Shown here in pieces: positions 33,654 through 41,797 of a stretch of 64,000 bases of DNA (position 1 is the first letter of the stretch; every line of letters starts with the position of its first letter). The stretch is from an uncultured Bacteroidota bacterium. GTDB taxonomy: Bacteria; Bacteroidota; Bacteroidia; Flavobacteriales; Flavobacteriaceae. Under the pieces are notes generated by a model, which saw only the letters and a list, made by a program, of their open reading frames with translations, searched no databases and was not told the origin of the DNA. The stretch covers positions 24,818-88,817 of the forward strand of contig CAILWV010000018.1 of assembly GCA_903838055.1 (NCBI GenBank). Reading direction: 5' to 3'. Position numbers and translations under genes: made by a program.

Positions 33654-36458
33654 ATGAAAAAGCTTGTCATTAGTTTATTATTTGTGATGCAAGTGTGTTT
33701 TGTTTTTGCTCAAACTGGAACTGGATTCTCAGGAAAAGTAGTAGATTCGAAATCACAAAAACCATTGCAAGATGTTATTGTATCTGTTCAAAACACGAAT
33801 TTAACAGAGGTTTCAGATTCCCAAGGTAAATTTACATTTAAAAATGTTACTGAAGGTAGTCAATTAGTTTTAGTTAAAAGTGCTGGATACAAAGACCAGT
33901 TGGTAACAATTGATGTTGTTAAAGGGAAAGTTTTAGATTTAGGTGTAGTTGTTTTAGATGAAGACATTACTCAAGAGCAACAATCTGGATTAATTGCAAT
34001 TACCGACAATGATTTGGGAGATGATAATAGCGGCTCAGAAAGTACTTCAAGTTTATTGCAAGCATCTCGAGATGCTTTCAATCAATCGGCAGCTTTCAAT
34101 TGGGGACAAGCTCGTTTTAAAGTTCGTGGGTTAGATAGTGCCTATGGTACTACTATGATAAACGGAATAGTAATGAATAAAATTTATGATAGCCGTCCGC
34201 AATTTAGCAATTGGGGTGGACTAAACGATGCCACAAGAAATCAAGAATATACAAATGGTTCAGCTCCATCTGATTACAGTTTTGGAGGTATACTAGGGAC
34301 AGAAGAAATAAATACTAGAGCATCTTTGTACCGTCCAGGAAATAGAATTTCTATGGCTGGAACTAATACTAATTACTCGGGAAGATTAATGGGAACTTCG
34401 GCATCGGGTATGCGTAAAGATGGTTGGGCATATGTTGTATCAGCTTCGAGACGTTTTACTAATGCAGGATATTTTGAAGGAACTACTTATAGTGCTAATT
34501 CATTCTTTGCAAGTGTTGAAAAGAAATTTACAGATAAACACAGTATTAACTTTACCTCAATTTACGGACAAAATAATCACGGTAAAAACTCTCCGAATAC
34601 TCAAGAAGTAAATGATTTAAAAGGAATAAAATATAATTCTTACTGGGGTTACCAAAATGGGGTGAAAAGAAATTCTAGAGAAAAAAGAGTGGAAGAGCCA
34701 CTTTTTATATTAAGTGATTATTGGAAAATTTCTTCAAAAACAACATTAAATACAAATGTATCTTATCAATTTGGTTCAATAGGAAATTCAAGATTAACTT
34801 ACCAAGGAGCTGATAATCCAGATCCTACTTACTACAAAAGTTTACCAAGTTATTATCTATCAACTTATGATAGTAATGGTGTCTTAGCTCCTGAATTTAC
34901 TGAAGCAGACCAAGCAAGAACTTCTTTTCTTGCTGATGGGCAATTGAATTGGGGAAAAATGATTTATTCTAATCAAAATAGCGGTGATGGCCACAGTTTT
35001 TATACCTTATATGAAGATCGTACTGATGACAAATTATTTACTGCTAACACCTTATTAAATTCACAACTAGCAGATCACATTTTATTTAATGGTGGGGCAA
35101 CTTATAGAAATTTAAATTCTCATAATTTCCAAAACATGTTGGATTTATTAGGAGGAAGTTATTACAAAGATATTACATTATTTGGTGTAGGATTGAACCA
35201 ACAACAATCTGATTTAAACAATCCAAATAGAATTGTTGGAATTGGAGATACTTTTGGATACAACTACAATTTAACATCTAATAATATTGATGCTTTTACC
35301 CAATTCAAATTTAATTATAAAAAAGTTGATTTTTATATAACTCAATCCTATTCTCGATCTGAATACCAAAGAGAAGGATTATATAAAAACGGATATTATC
35401 CAACAAATTCATATGGCAAAAGCGAAAAATTAAGTTATGACAACTTTGGTTTTAAAGGTGGTTTAACTTATAAAATTACAGGAAGACAATTCTTGAGTTT
35501 TAATGGAGTTTACATGTCTAAAGCCCCATCATTAAGGAATGTATTTAATAATGCTCGTGTAAATAATAATGTAGTGGATGGAATTAGCAATGAAACCATT
35601 TCTAGTTTAGACGCAAGTTATATAATTAGTGCTCCAAAATTAAAAACTAGATTAACTGCTTATTTTTCTAAAATTCAAAATCAAACCGAAACAGCTTTCT
35701 TTTTTGGTGATGGAGCGGGTATAGATGATCCAACGACTACTGCTAATGAAAGTAATGCTTTTGTTGCAGAAACAGTTACACATATTAACAAAAGAAATTT
35801 AGGTTTAGAGTTTGGAGCTGAATATCCAATTACTTCTACATTAAAAGCGACTTTAACTGCTGCTTATGGAGAGTATATTTATGATAATAATCCAAATGTT
35901 ACTTTAAATGAAGATGCATTGGCAACAGCAAGTAACACGAAACCTGTAATAAATTACGGAGAAGCAAATCTCAAAAATTACAAACAATCGGGTATGCCGC
36001 AACAAGCAGCATCTTTTGGTTTAGAATACAGAGATCCTAAATTTTGGTGGGTTGGTGCTAACTTAAATTATCTTGGAGCTAATTATATTGATGTTGCACC
36101 TATAACAAGAACCGCTCGTTTTTATGACGATGCAGCACTTGCGCCTGGAGTTCCAGCAACAGATGCTAGTTTGTCTAGAGGACAAGAATTGTTAAAGCAA
36201 GAAAAATTTAATGATTTCACTTTATTAAACCTAACAGGTGGAAAATCTTGGAAAATCGATAATAAAATGATTGGATTTTTTGCAAGCGTTAACAATGTAT
36301 TGGATGTTGCTTACAAAACTGGTGGTTTTGAACAAGCAAGAAACTCTAATTTTACTCAAATGAACCAAGATGTCTCTAGCGGACATCCTGCATTTGCTCC
36401 GAAATATTTCTATGGTTATGGTAGAACGTATTTCTTAAACTTATACATTAATTTTTAA
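33654..36458 (+). CDS. TonB-dependent outer-membrane receptor
   Basis: Receptor of 934 residues: signal peptide (ends VFAQ), a carboxypeptidase-regulatory-like domain (about residues 22-98, GFSGKVVDSKSQKPLQDVIVS and later VSDSQGKFTFKNV), a plug domain (FKVRGLDSAYGTTMINGIVMN), and a long beta barrel ending in an aromatic strand (FLNLYINF). The N-terminal domain is typical of Bacteroidetes SusC-like and related receptors, but no SusD-like partner follows. It imports a ligand of unknown type across the outer membrane using TonB energy. Two lipoproteins follow after 10 and 19 nt, forming an operon. Confidence 0.92.
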   Translation: MKKLVISLLFVMQVCFVFAQTGTGFSGKVVDSKSQKPLQDVIVSVQNTNLTEVSDSQGKFTFKNVTEGSQLVLVKSAGYKDQLVTIDVVKGKVLDLGVVVLDEDITQEQQSGLIAITDNDLGDDNSGSESTSSLLQASRDAFNQSAAFNWGQARFKVRGLDSAYGTTMINGIVMNKIYDSRPQFSNWGGLNDATRNQEYTNGSAPSDYSFGGILGTEEINTRASLYRPGNRISMAGTNTNYSGRLMGTSASGMRKDGWAYVVSASRRFTNAGYFEGTTYSANSFFASVEKKFTDKHSINFTSIYGQNNHGKNSPNTQEVNDLKGIKYNSYWGYQNGVKRNSREKRVEEPLFILSDYWKISSKTTLNTNVSYQFGSIGNSRLTYQGADNPDPTYYKSLPSYYLSTYDSNGVLAPEFTEADQARTSFLADGQLNWGKMIYSNQNSGDGHSFYTLYEDRTDDKLFTANTLLNSQLADHILFNGGATYRNLNSHNFQNMLDLLGGSYYKDITLFGVGLNQQQSDLNNPNRIVGIGDTFGYNYNLTSNNIDAFTQFKFNYKKVDFYITQSYSRSEYQREGLYKNGYYPTNSYGKSEKLSYDNFGFKGGLTYKITGRQFLSFNGVYMSKAPSLRNVFNNARVNNNVVDGISNETISSLDASYIISAPKLKTRLTAYFSKIQNQTETAFFFGDGAGIDDPTTTANESNAFVAETVTHINKRNLGLEFGAEYPITSTLKATLTAAYGEYIYDNNPNVTLNEDALATASNTKPVINYGEANLKNYKQSGMPQQAASFGLEYRDPKFWWVGANLNYLGANYIDVAPITRTARFYDDAALAPGVPATDASLSRGQELLKQEKFNDFTLLNLTGGKSWKIDNKMIGFFASVNNVLDVAYKTGGFEQARNSNFTQMNQDVSSGHPAFAPKYFYGYGRTYFLNLYINF

Positions 36459-36468
36459 TAACAATATT

Positions 36469-37062
36469 ATGAAATCAATTCAATTTAAGAGCCTGTTTTT
36501 TATGGCAATGATGGTTGTGTTAGTTACAGGTTGTACAAAAGATAGCGATGCTACTGTTGACGAACCTTTAAATACATTATTTGCGGAGAATTTTAATGAT
36601 TCTAACTTATCTTCAAGTGGGTGGATAACTTATGCACAAACTGGAACTAAACAATGGAGTCAAGGTATTTATAAAGGAGATGGATATGCTCAATTTAGTT
36701 CTTATGGTTCTGGACAACCAGTTAATGTATCTTGGTTAATTTCGCCGGCATTAAACATGGATAATCAAAGTGGTGAAAAATTATATTTTCAATCTTGTCA
36801 AGATGGTTATGTTCACAGTATAGATAACTCTCTAGAACTTTATGTATCTAGTGATTATGATGGTGTTAACTTTAATAATGCAAATTGGGTGAAAGTTAAT
36901 TTCACTTGTCCTACACAAGATTCTACTAGATATGTATACATAAATTCAGGATTTATCGACTTATCTAAATATACTGGAACCCTACGTTTCGCTTTTAAGG
37001 TAAAAGGAACTACTTCTTTATCTGGTGGATACCAAATTGATAATGTTAGAGTTTTTTATTAA
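36469..37062 (+). CDS. Lipoprotein with choice-of-anchor J-type domain
   Basis: Lipoprotein of 197 residues with a lipobox VTGC (Cys near residue 22) and a jelly-roll domain like the choice-of-anchor J / cleaved-adhesin family (LFAENFNDSNLSSSGWITY, SWLISPALNMDNQSGEKLYFQS, GGYQIDNVRVFY at the end). Such lipoproteins often accompany TonB receptors as surface binding partners. It starts 10 nt after the receptor stop. Confidence 0.8.
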   Translation: MKSIQFKSLFFMAMMVVLVTGCTKDSDATVDEPLNTLFAENFNDSNLSSSGWITYAQTGTKQWSQGIYKGDGYAQFSSYGSGQPVNVSWLISPALNMDNQSGEKLYFQSCQDGYVHSIDNSLELYVSSDYDGVNFNNANWVKVNFTCPTQDSTRYVYINSGFIDLSKYTGTLRFAFKVKGTTSLSGGYQIDNVRVFY

Positions 37063-37081
37063 TATAAAATAACAAGAAAAT

Positions 37082-38440
37082 ATGAAAAATATAATTAAAT
37101 CTTTAGTATTTGTTTCTCTATCAGCATTAGTTTTTACTGGATGCACAGATAGTGATAAAACCTACAAAACGGAGACACAACAAATTCAAACGTATACTTT
37201 ACCAACTAATAAATCAGTCGCTACAATTGTTGCTGCTACAACTGCAACACCTACATTGTATACATTAGATGACACCATAGAAGCATATGTAACTTCTAAT
37301 GATGCTGCTGGAAATTTTTATAAATCTATTTCTTTTCAAACTATACCAACAGATTTATCTGCTCCTATAGGATTTAGCGTTTCTGTAGATAAATCTATGC
37401 TCTTTTCAGATGGTTTTACTCCAGGTAGAAAAGTATATATTAAACTTAATGGATTAGCAAGAGGAATTGTTTTTGGATCTATGTTAATTGGAGTTTTAGA
37501 TTCTAGTTCTTCAACTGGAATTTCTGGAATTTCTAAATTTGATTTGAATAACTTTTTATTCCCATCAGAAACGATTGTTTCTGAAGATACATTTGTAAGA
37601 CATATGACGTTAGCACAAGCGTTAACGAATAGTAATTTAAATACACTTATTGAAATTGATAATACTTCATTTGCAGATAATTCTATTGCAAGAACTTATT
37701 TTGATGTGGATAATGGTGGTTATGCTACTAATCACACATTAATTGATAATACAATTGGAGATATTACCCCAACTGTAAATAAATATTGTAGAGTTAGCCA
37801 ATATGCACCTTTTTCTGTAGGAAATGTTCCTTCTGGAAGAGGAAGCATCAGAGGAATTATGACGAAATACAATTCTGATTATCAATTTTTAGTTCGTAAT
37901 GAAAATGATTTTAAACTTACTTCTGAAAGAGCCTACACATTTTTTAGTACATTAAATGAAAGTTTTGCTACTGCAGTTACAAGTCAAATATCTTTTCCAA
38001 AATATTTAAATTTTGCTACTGTTGGAACAAAAAAATGGAAAGTTCCTACTAGTGGTGGAGTAATAGAAATGTCTGCTTATAGTGGTGCTGTTGAAAAAAG
38101 CAAAGCATATTTTGTGGTTCCTGTAAATATGGATGCAGCAAGTACACTAAAATTTGATTTAAAAGTAAGTTACTTTACCAATTCAACTGGATTTAAAGTG
38201 TACAGAAGTTCTGATTATGTTCCAGGAATGAACATTAATAATGCTACTCTATATGATATTACTACTAGTTTAAGTCAACCAATGCCAACTGCAAACGCTA
38301 CATTAACAGCATTATCTTATACTATACCAGCTAGTGTTACAGGAAATGGTTATTTTATATTTGAATATTCAGGAACGAATATTTCAACAGGTCCTCCTGT
38401 TACAACTACTATTGATATTGATAACATTATAGTAAACTAA
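37082..38440 (+). CDS. DUF5689 domain lipoprotein
   Basis: Lipoprotein of 452 residues with lipobox FTGC (Cys near residue 21). An N-terminal DUF5689 domain (TLDDTIEAYVTSNDAAGNFYKSISFQ motif split over about residues 60-90) is followed by a C-terminal jelly-roll that resembles choice-of-anchor J (ATVGTKKWKV, DLKVSYFTNSTGFKVYRSSDY, and IDIDNIIVN at the end). It is the last gene of the receptor operon and is followed by a clear terminator. Probably a surface-exposed binding protein; ligand unknown. Confidence 0.82.
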   Translation: MKNIIKSLVFVSLSALVFTGCTDSDKTYKTETQQIQTYTLPTNKSVATIVAATTATPTLYTLDDTIEAYVTSNDAAGNFYKSISFQTIPTDLSAPIGFSVSVDKSMLFSDGFTPGRKVYIKLNGLARGIVFGSMLIGVLDSSSSTGISGISKFDLNNFLFPSETIVSEDTFVRHMTLAQALTNSNLNTLIEIDNTSFADNSIARTYFDVDNGGYATNHTLIDNTIGDITPTVNKYCRVSQYAPFSVGNVPSGRGSIRGIMTKYNSDYQFLVRNENDFKLTSERAYTFFSTLNESFATAVTSQISFPKYLNFATVGTKKWKVPTSGGVIEMSAYSGAVEKSKAYFVVPVNMDAASTLKFDLKVSYFTNSTGFKVYRSSDYVPGMNINNATLYDITTSLSQPMPTANATLTALSYTIPASVTGNGYFIFEYSGTNISTGPPVTTTIDIDNIIVN

Positions 38441-38456
38441 CAATACCTTATTATTA

Positions 38457-38488
38457 GAAAAGCTGTTCCCTTAGAACAGCTTTTTTTT
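38457..38488 (+). terminator. Terminator of the TonB receptor operon
   Basis: AAAAGCTGTTC / GAACAGC-TTTT stem (11 bp, 5-nt loop) followed by eight T. Confidence 0.88.
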
Positions 38489-38599
38489 GCACTATATTTT
38501 AAATATTTCAAATGAAAAAGAAATGACACTATACTCTTTATTCCAATAACGATTACAAAAACAAATATTTAAAAAAATATTTGAACTCCATTAGTTAAC

Positions 38600-38752
38600 T
38601 TCCTACAAAGAACGCTTTGGAATTTCTTTCCATTATTCTTCAATAGAATTGGCTAAATGATCAACCAATTCGGTTTGCAAATCGTAATATTCCACATAAT
38701 GTTGTTGTGTGAAACTATATAATTGTTGGATTTGGTCGTTTGATAATTTCAT
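38600..38752 (-). pseudogene. Decayed HAAS-like gene, end of the PadR operon
   Basis: An open frame of only 39 codons (38633-38752) starts with MKLSNDQIQQLY and contains DLQTELVDHLANSIEE, the same N-terminal module as the two membrane proteins upstream in the operon. It stops at TAA (38633-38635) where homologues I recall continue with Gln-Trp. Beyond the stop the same frame reads WKEIPKRSL, which fits the family, then meets TAG (38603-38605) and another TAA soon after. The simplest reading is a gene broken by a CAA-to-TAA change and further decay. It is too short to be noted as a gene by size alone. The ATG lies against the stop of the preceding gene (gap of 1 nt). Confidence 0.75.
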
Positions 38753-38753
38753 C

Positions 38754-39371
38754 TTAAATGTAATTAAATTGATGCTTATTGAATTTTATAATTTCCTTGA
38801 TAAAGAAAACAACATATCCCAAAAGGAGAAAAATTATTATTGAAAAGGTATATTCCGTAACGTTTTCTGGACTAAAATAGGTTAAAATTAAACTATTTGT
38901 TATATAAATTATAGGTAATACACAACCACTTTTCTCAATAGAATAAAATCGCTTTTTTAAATAAATATAAAAATAAACAAATTGAAAAAGTGCAATAGCT
39001 AAAATTATTAAAGTAATTGAATGATGAAATGAAATGTTTTTAAAGTAAGGATTGACGTCTATATCTTTAAAAAAAAGAAATAATACTCCGCCAAAAACCA
39101 ACATATATGGTTTTAATAAAAACAATGAAAACTTTCTAACAGCATCCCAATAAGAACCACGAATTGATTTATTATTTCTCAAGATTTCTTTTTTATGGTA
39201 TACCATAAAATCTTTAAAAGCATCGTAAAAATCTTGGTTGTCTACTTCCATTTTTTGCTCTACTGCTAAGGCAATATGGTCTAGCATTTCCAGACGGATA
39301 TCTACATAAATCACTTCATTTTTAATTAAATAAGTGTCTATAAACTGGATTTGATCTTTGGTTATTTTCAT
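38754..39371 (-). CDS. Membrane protein with HAAS-like N-terminal domain
   Basis: Protein of 205 residues. The first 65 residues form a soluble helical domain (KITKDQIQFIDTYLIKNEVIY, RLEMLDHIALAVE) shared with the 224-residue protein upstream and with the decayed gene downstream. It resembles the HAAS sensing domain that accompanies PadR regulators. Four or five membrane segments follow from about residue 88. It is translated from an operon with gaps of 1-3 nt to its neighbours. Function not established. Confidence 0.65.
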   Translation of the reverse strand: MKITKDQIQFIDTYLIKNEVIYVDIRLEMLDHIALAVEQKMEVDNQDFYDAFKDFMVYHKKEILRNNKSIRGSYWDAVRKFSLFLLKPYMLVFGGVLFLFFKDIDVNPYFKNISFHHSITLIILAIALFQFVYFYIYLKKRFYSIEKSGCVLPIIYITNSLILTYFSPENVTEYTFSIIIFLLLGYVVFFIKEIIKFNKHQFNYI

Positions 39372-39373
39372 AA

Positions 39374-39934
39374 TTAATTTTCTTCTTTTGGTAAATCATT
39401 TAATGTTTTTATATACTTGCCTTTTTCAAAAAAGAAAAGATTTCCTAACCATTCTTTATCTTTAAATGGTTTATCTCTTAATTCATTATGAAAATATTGG
39501 GTATAAACCGATCTAAAACTTTTTTTATAATAATCACCATCTATAGCAAAAAGCGGGGAAGTAAAATTTTGGCTTAACGTTCTGTCTAAATTAGCAAATC
39601 CATTCATTACCAAAAACAACTTATAGTGGTGTTTTTGGGCATACTTCTCATACACTTTAAGTGGTCTACAAAATTCAGAGGAGCAACCATTGGTAAATTC
39701 ATATACCATTGAGGCATCGTATTTTAACAATTCTGCTTTTAATTGCAACGCATTGATTTTATAGATCGTGTCTTTGCTTAGATTTTCAAATGTTTTAAGG
39801 GTAATGATTTTAGATTTTTCTATTGGAGTAAGTTTACCATAATCATTAGTAAGTCCATTAATTTGACAGGACGACACTATAAATAACAGCATTGAAACTG
39901 CTAAAAGGAATTTAAAATAGTTGATTGATTTCAT
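39374..39934 (-). CDS. Lipoprotein with cysteine pair, redoxin-like
   Basis: Lipoprotein of 186 residues with lipobox VSSC (Cys near residue 23). The mature part has CSSEFC inside EFTNGCSSEFCRPLKVY, followed by HYKLFLVMNGF, which looks like a thioredoxin-fold start with a CX4C rather than CX2C pair; the lack of the classical CXXC makes redox activity doubtful. It sits between two HAAS-like membrane-protein genes with gaps of 2-3 nt. Function unknown. Confidence 0.6.
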   Translation of the reverse strand: MKSINYFKFLLAVSMLLFIVSSCQINGLTNDYGKLTPIEKSKIITLKTFENLSKDTIYKINALQLKAELLKYDASMVYEFTNGCSSEFCRPLKVYEKYAQKHHYKLFLVMNGFANLDRTLSQNFTSPLFAIDGDYYKKSFRSVYTQYFHNELRDKPFKDKEWLGNLFFFEKGKYIKTLNDLPKEEN

Positions 39935-39937
39935 AGT

Positions 39938-40612
39938 TTAAACTTTAGCAAATTTTCTTTCGAATTGAAAATGATTGAATGCAATTTTTATATAAAATAG
40001 TGGCAAGATGAAATAAATACTTGCGAAAAAATTTGAGGCTAAATTGATTCCTAAATCAGCCTTAGTAGGTAATAATGGCATTATGCCAATTCCTAAAAAG
40101 ATAAGTAATAATCCCAAAGAAAAAATATTTAGTTTTTTATAAATCAATCCGTAAGATGTGACGGATTTCGATTTCCATATCAGAAATTTGCAAACTAATA
40201 CAAAAAGTAATTCAAGAATAAAGACTACTCTTAACAACTTTCTAATATTTTCAAGTGCTAATTCATTATTGAAATTTCTTACCAAAGCGGTCAAAACAAT
40301 TGTTGCAATGATGACAAAAAAGAGTGCTCTTAAAAAAAGTTTTTTTGAACTTAAAATAATTTTATTAATCACAATTCTAGGTGCAACATTTTTAGTTCCA
40401 ATCCATATTGATGACTTTGGCCTTAATTGCTGTTTCCAATTTTCAAACGCATGATAAAAAGCCGCATCAAACAAAATGTCGTTTTTTCCTAAATTGTTTT
40501 CAATTTCGGAAGCAATATGGTCTATCAATTCTAATTTTATGTCGTCATAAACTACTCCGTTCAATACTAACGTTTCCTCTATTTTTGCTATTTGTTCTTT
40601 AGATAATTTCAT
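39938..40612 (-). CDS. Membrane protein with HAAS-like N-terminal domain
   Basis: Protein of 224 residues starting MKLSKEQIAKIEETLV, with VYDDIKLELIDHIASEIEN in the N-terminal helical domain (about residues 1-70) shared with the 205-residue paralogue. Four membrane segments follow (about 90-112, 120-142, 155-178 and 185-207). It starts 2 nt after the padR stop, so it is under the PadR-type regulator. HAAS domains are known to accompany PadR regulators; the signal here is unknown. Confidence 0.65.
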   Translation of the reverse strand: MKLSKEQIAKIEETLVLNGVVYDDIKLELIDHIASEIENNLGKNDILFDAAFYHAFENWKQQLRPKSSIWIGTKNVAPRIVINKIILSSKKLFLRALFFVIIATIVLTALVRNFNNELALENIRKLLRVVFILELLFVLVCKFLIWKSKSVTSYGLIYKKLNIFSLGLLLIFLGIGIMPLLPTKADLGINLASNFFASIYFILPLFYIKIAFNHFQFERKFAKV

Positions 40613-40614
40613 AA

Positions 40615-40950
40615 CTAATTTTCTAATTTTGGATTTACTAAACTTTGCATATTTCTTATAAAATCTTCCAATTCAGCCAAACGATTTATGGTTTCTTTGC
40701 TTCCTTTTTCGGTAAGTTTATAATACTTTCGTAATCTATTATCTACATTTTCAACCTCCACTTCTAGTACTCCTTCGGCTTCCAATTTATGCAAAGCGGG
40801 ATACAAAGCACCTTCGGTTATTTTTAATTCTCCACTAGTTATTTCCTTTACCTTCTGGGTAATTTCATAACCATACATCCTACCGTTTTCTTCCAAAAGT
40901 TTCATCACTATGGTGTTTAAACTTCCTTTATATAATTGCGAATTTTTCAT
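40615..40950 (-). CDS. PadR family transcriptional regulator
   Basis: Winged-helix regulator of 111 residues from ATG at 40950 (MKNSQLYKGSLNT). Typical PadR features are LLEENGRMYGYEITQKVKE, ITEGALYPALHKLEAEGVLE and RKYYKLTEKG. The longer in-frame start at 41004 is rejected because the extra codons translate a repeat and overlap a TAnnTTTG element. It leads an operon of membrane proteins and a lipoprotein and very likely represses it together with itself, as is common for PadR genes. The five-prime leader carries a GAGATTGC..CTCGCAAT repeat. Confidence 0.9.
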   Translation of the reverse strand: MKNSQLYKGSLNTIVMKLLEENGRMYGYEITQKVKEITSGELKITEGALYPALHKLEAEGVLEVEVENVDNRLRKYYKLTEKGSKETINRLAELEDFIRNMQSLVNPKLEN

Positions 40951-40959
40951 TTTTTTGTT

Positions 40960-40982
40960 ATTGCGAGGCACGAAGCAATCTC
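40960..40982 (-). repeat. Start-proximal GAGATTGC..CTCGCAA repeat, copy 2
   Basis: Read on the minus strand, GAGATTGCTTCG then TGCCTCGCAAT, ending 9 nt before the padR ATG, in the leader between the promoter and the start codon. ATTGC and GCAAT can pair. Confidence 0.75.
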
Positions 40983-40993
40983 TAATTAAAGCA

Positions 40994-41001
40994 CAAATAT
41001 A
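40994..41001 (-). promoter_or_regulatory. Promoter -7 element of the padR operon
   Basis: Minus-strand TATATTTG, exact TAnnTTTG, 43 nt before the padR ATG. The nearby AT-rich inverted sequence TTTTTTATATACATAG may be part of an operator, but this is not clear. Confidence 0.5.
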
Positions 41002-41054
41002 CATAAGTTTTTTATATACATAGAATTCTTATGTATAATTATTAAAAAAAATAA

Positions 41055-41085
41055 TTGGAAATTTAAAAAATGTAAAGTACATTTG
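41055..41085 (+). promoter_or_regulatory. Promoter of the membrane protein/XRE pair
   Basis: TTG at 41055-41057, 20-nt spacer, TACATTTG (exact TAnnTTTG) at 41078-41085, 28 nt before the ATG at 41114. It is divergent from the padR promoter. Confidence 0.5.
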
Positions 41086-41113
41086 TCATTATGTAAACTT
41101 AACTTATTAAAAA

Positions 41114-41527
41114 ATGAAAAAAATAGAACGTAATGGCGTAGGGTTTCCAAACTATTACAAAAAAATTGGGATAGTTTTATTTGTTTTGGTGATTATTGTA
41201 ATGCTTATTATAAAAGGATTACATTATAATTTTAATCCAACACAAAAAGGAAATATTAAAATTATAGGAATGAGTTTATTAAACATAGGGCTATGTTTTA
41301 TAGCATTTGCAAAAGAAAAAATAGACGATGAAATGATGGTTCATCTTAAATTGAAATCCATTTATGGAGCATTAATTTTTGGAATTGTTTATACTTTAAT
41401 TTCACCTCTAATTGATATAGCATTTAATGATGCTATACGAGAAATAACTGCCCAACAACTCGTTACCCTTATGTTGTTCTCTCATATTGGAAGCTATTTT
41501 TTTCTAAAACGAAGTGAAAATAAATGA
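41114..41527 (+). CDS. Small membrane protein paired with XRE regulator
   Basis: Protein of 137 residues with four hydrophobic segments (about 18-37, 52-68, 88-108 and 115-130) and no recognised family. Its last codons overlap the start of the next gene by four bases (ATGA), so the two are translationally coupled. Two-gene modules of a membrane protein plus a short XRE-type repressor are common in bacteria; regulation of the membrane protein by its partner is an inference. Confidence 0.6.
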   Translation: MKKIERNGVGFPNYYKKIGIVLFVLVIIVMLIIKGLHYNFNPTQKGNIKIIGMSLLNIGLCFIAFAKEKIDDEMMVHLKLKSIYGALIFGIVYTLISPLIDIAFNDAIREITAQQLVTLMLFSHIGSYFFLKRSENK

Positions 41528-41727
41528 AAAATACTCTAAAAGTAGAAAGAGCGAAACTGAATTTGACACAACAAGATTTAGCAGATAAAGTATTTGTTTC
41601 TAGACAAACCATTAACTCTATAGAAACGGAAAGATATATACCTTCAACCGTTCTTGCCTTAAAAATTTCGAAAGTGTTTGCTATTAGCGTTAACGAAATA
41701 TTTACACTAGAGGAACATGAAAAATAA
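41524..41727 (+). CDS. Short XRE-family HTH regulator
   Basis: Helix-turn-helix protein of 67 residues with the Cro/C1-type pattern NLTQQDLADKVFVSRQTINSIETERYIPS and ISVNEIFTLEE, matching the small YozG-like repressors. It has no effector domain, so it probably binds DNA as a dimer and controls its own two-gene unit. It overlaps the preceding membrane-protein gene by 4 nt. Confidence 0.9.
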   Translation: MKNTLKVERAKLNLTQQDLADKVFVSRQTINSIETERYIPSTVLALKISKVFAISVNEIFTLEEHEK

Positions 41728-41774
41728 CAGGTCATAAAGAAACCTAAACTCTAAAGTAAAATAATATTCTTTGC

Positions 41775-41782
41775 TATCTTTG
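41775..41782 (+). promoter_or_regulatory. Promoter -7 element of the PaaE-like gene
   Basis: TATCTTTG, exact TAnnTTTG, 15 nt before the ATG at 41798; it excludes the TTG start at 41771. Confidence 0.55.
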
Positions 41783-41797
41783 CAAAAAATAATTACA

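Noticed and set aside
40951..41004. Eighteen-residue N-terminal extension of padR
   Set aside because: It translates a repeat and includes the promoter element; PadR proteins begin close to the start at 40950.
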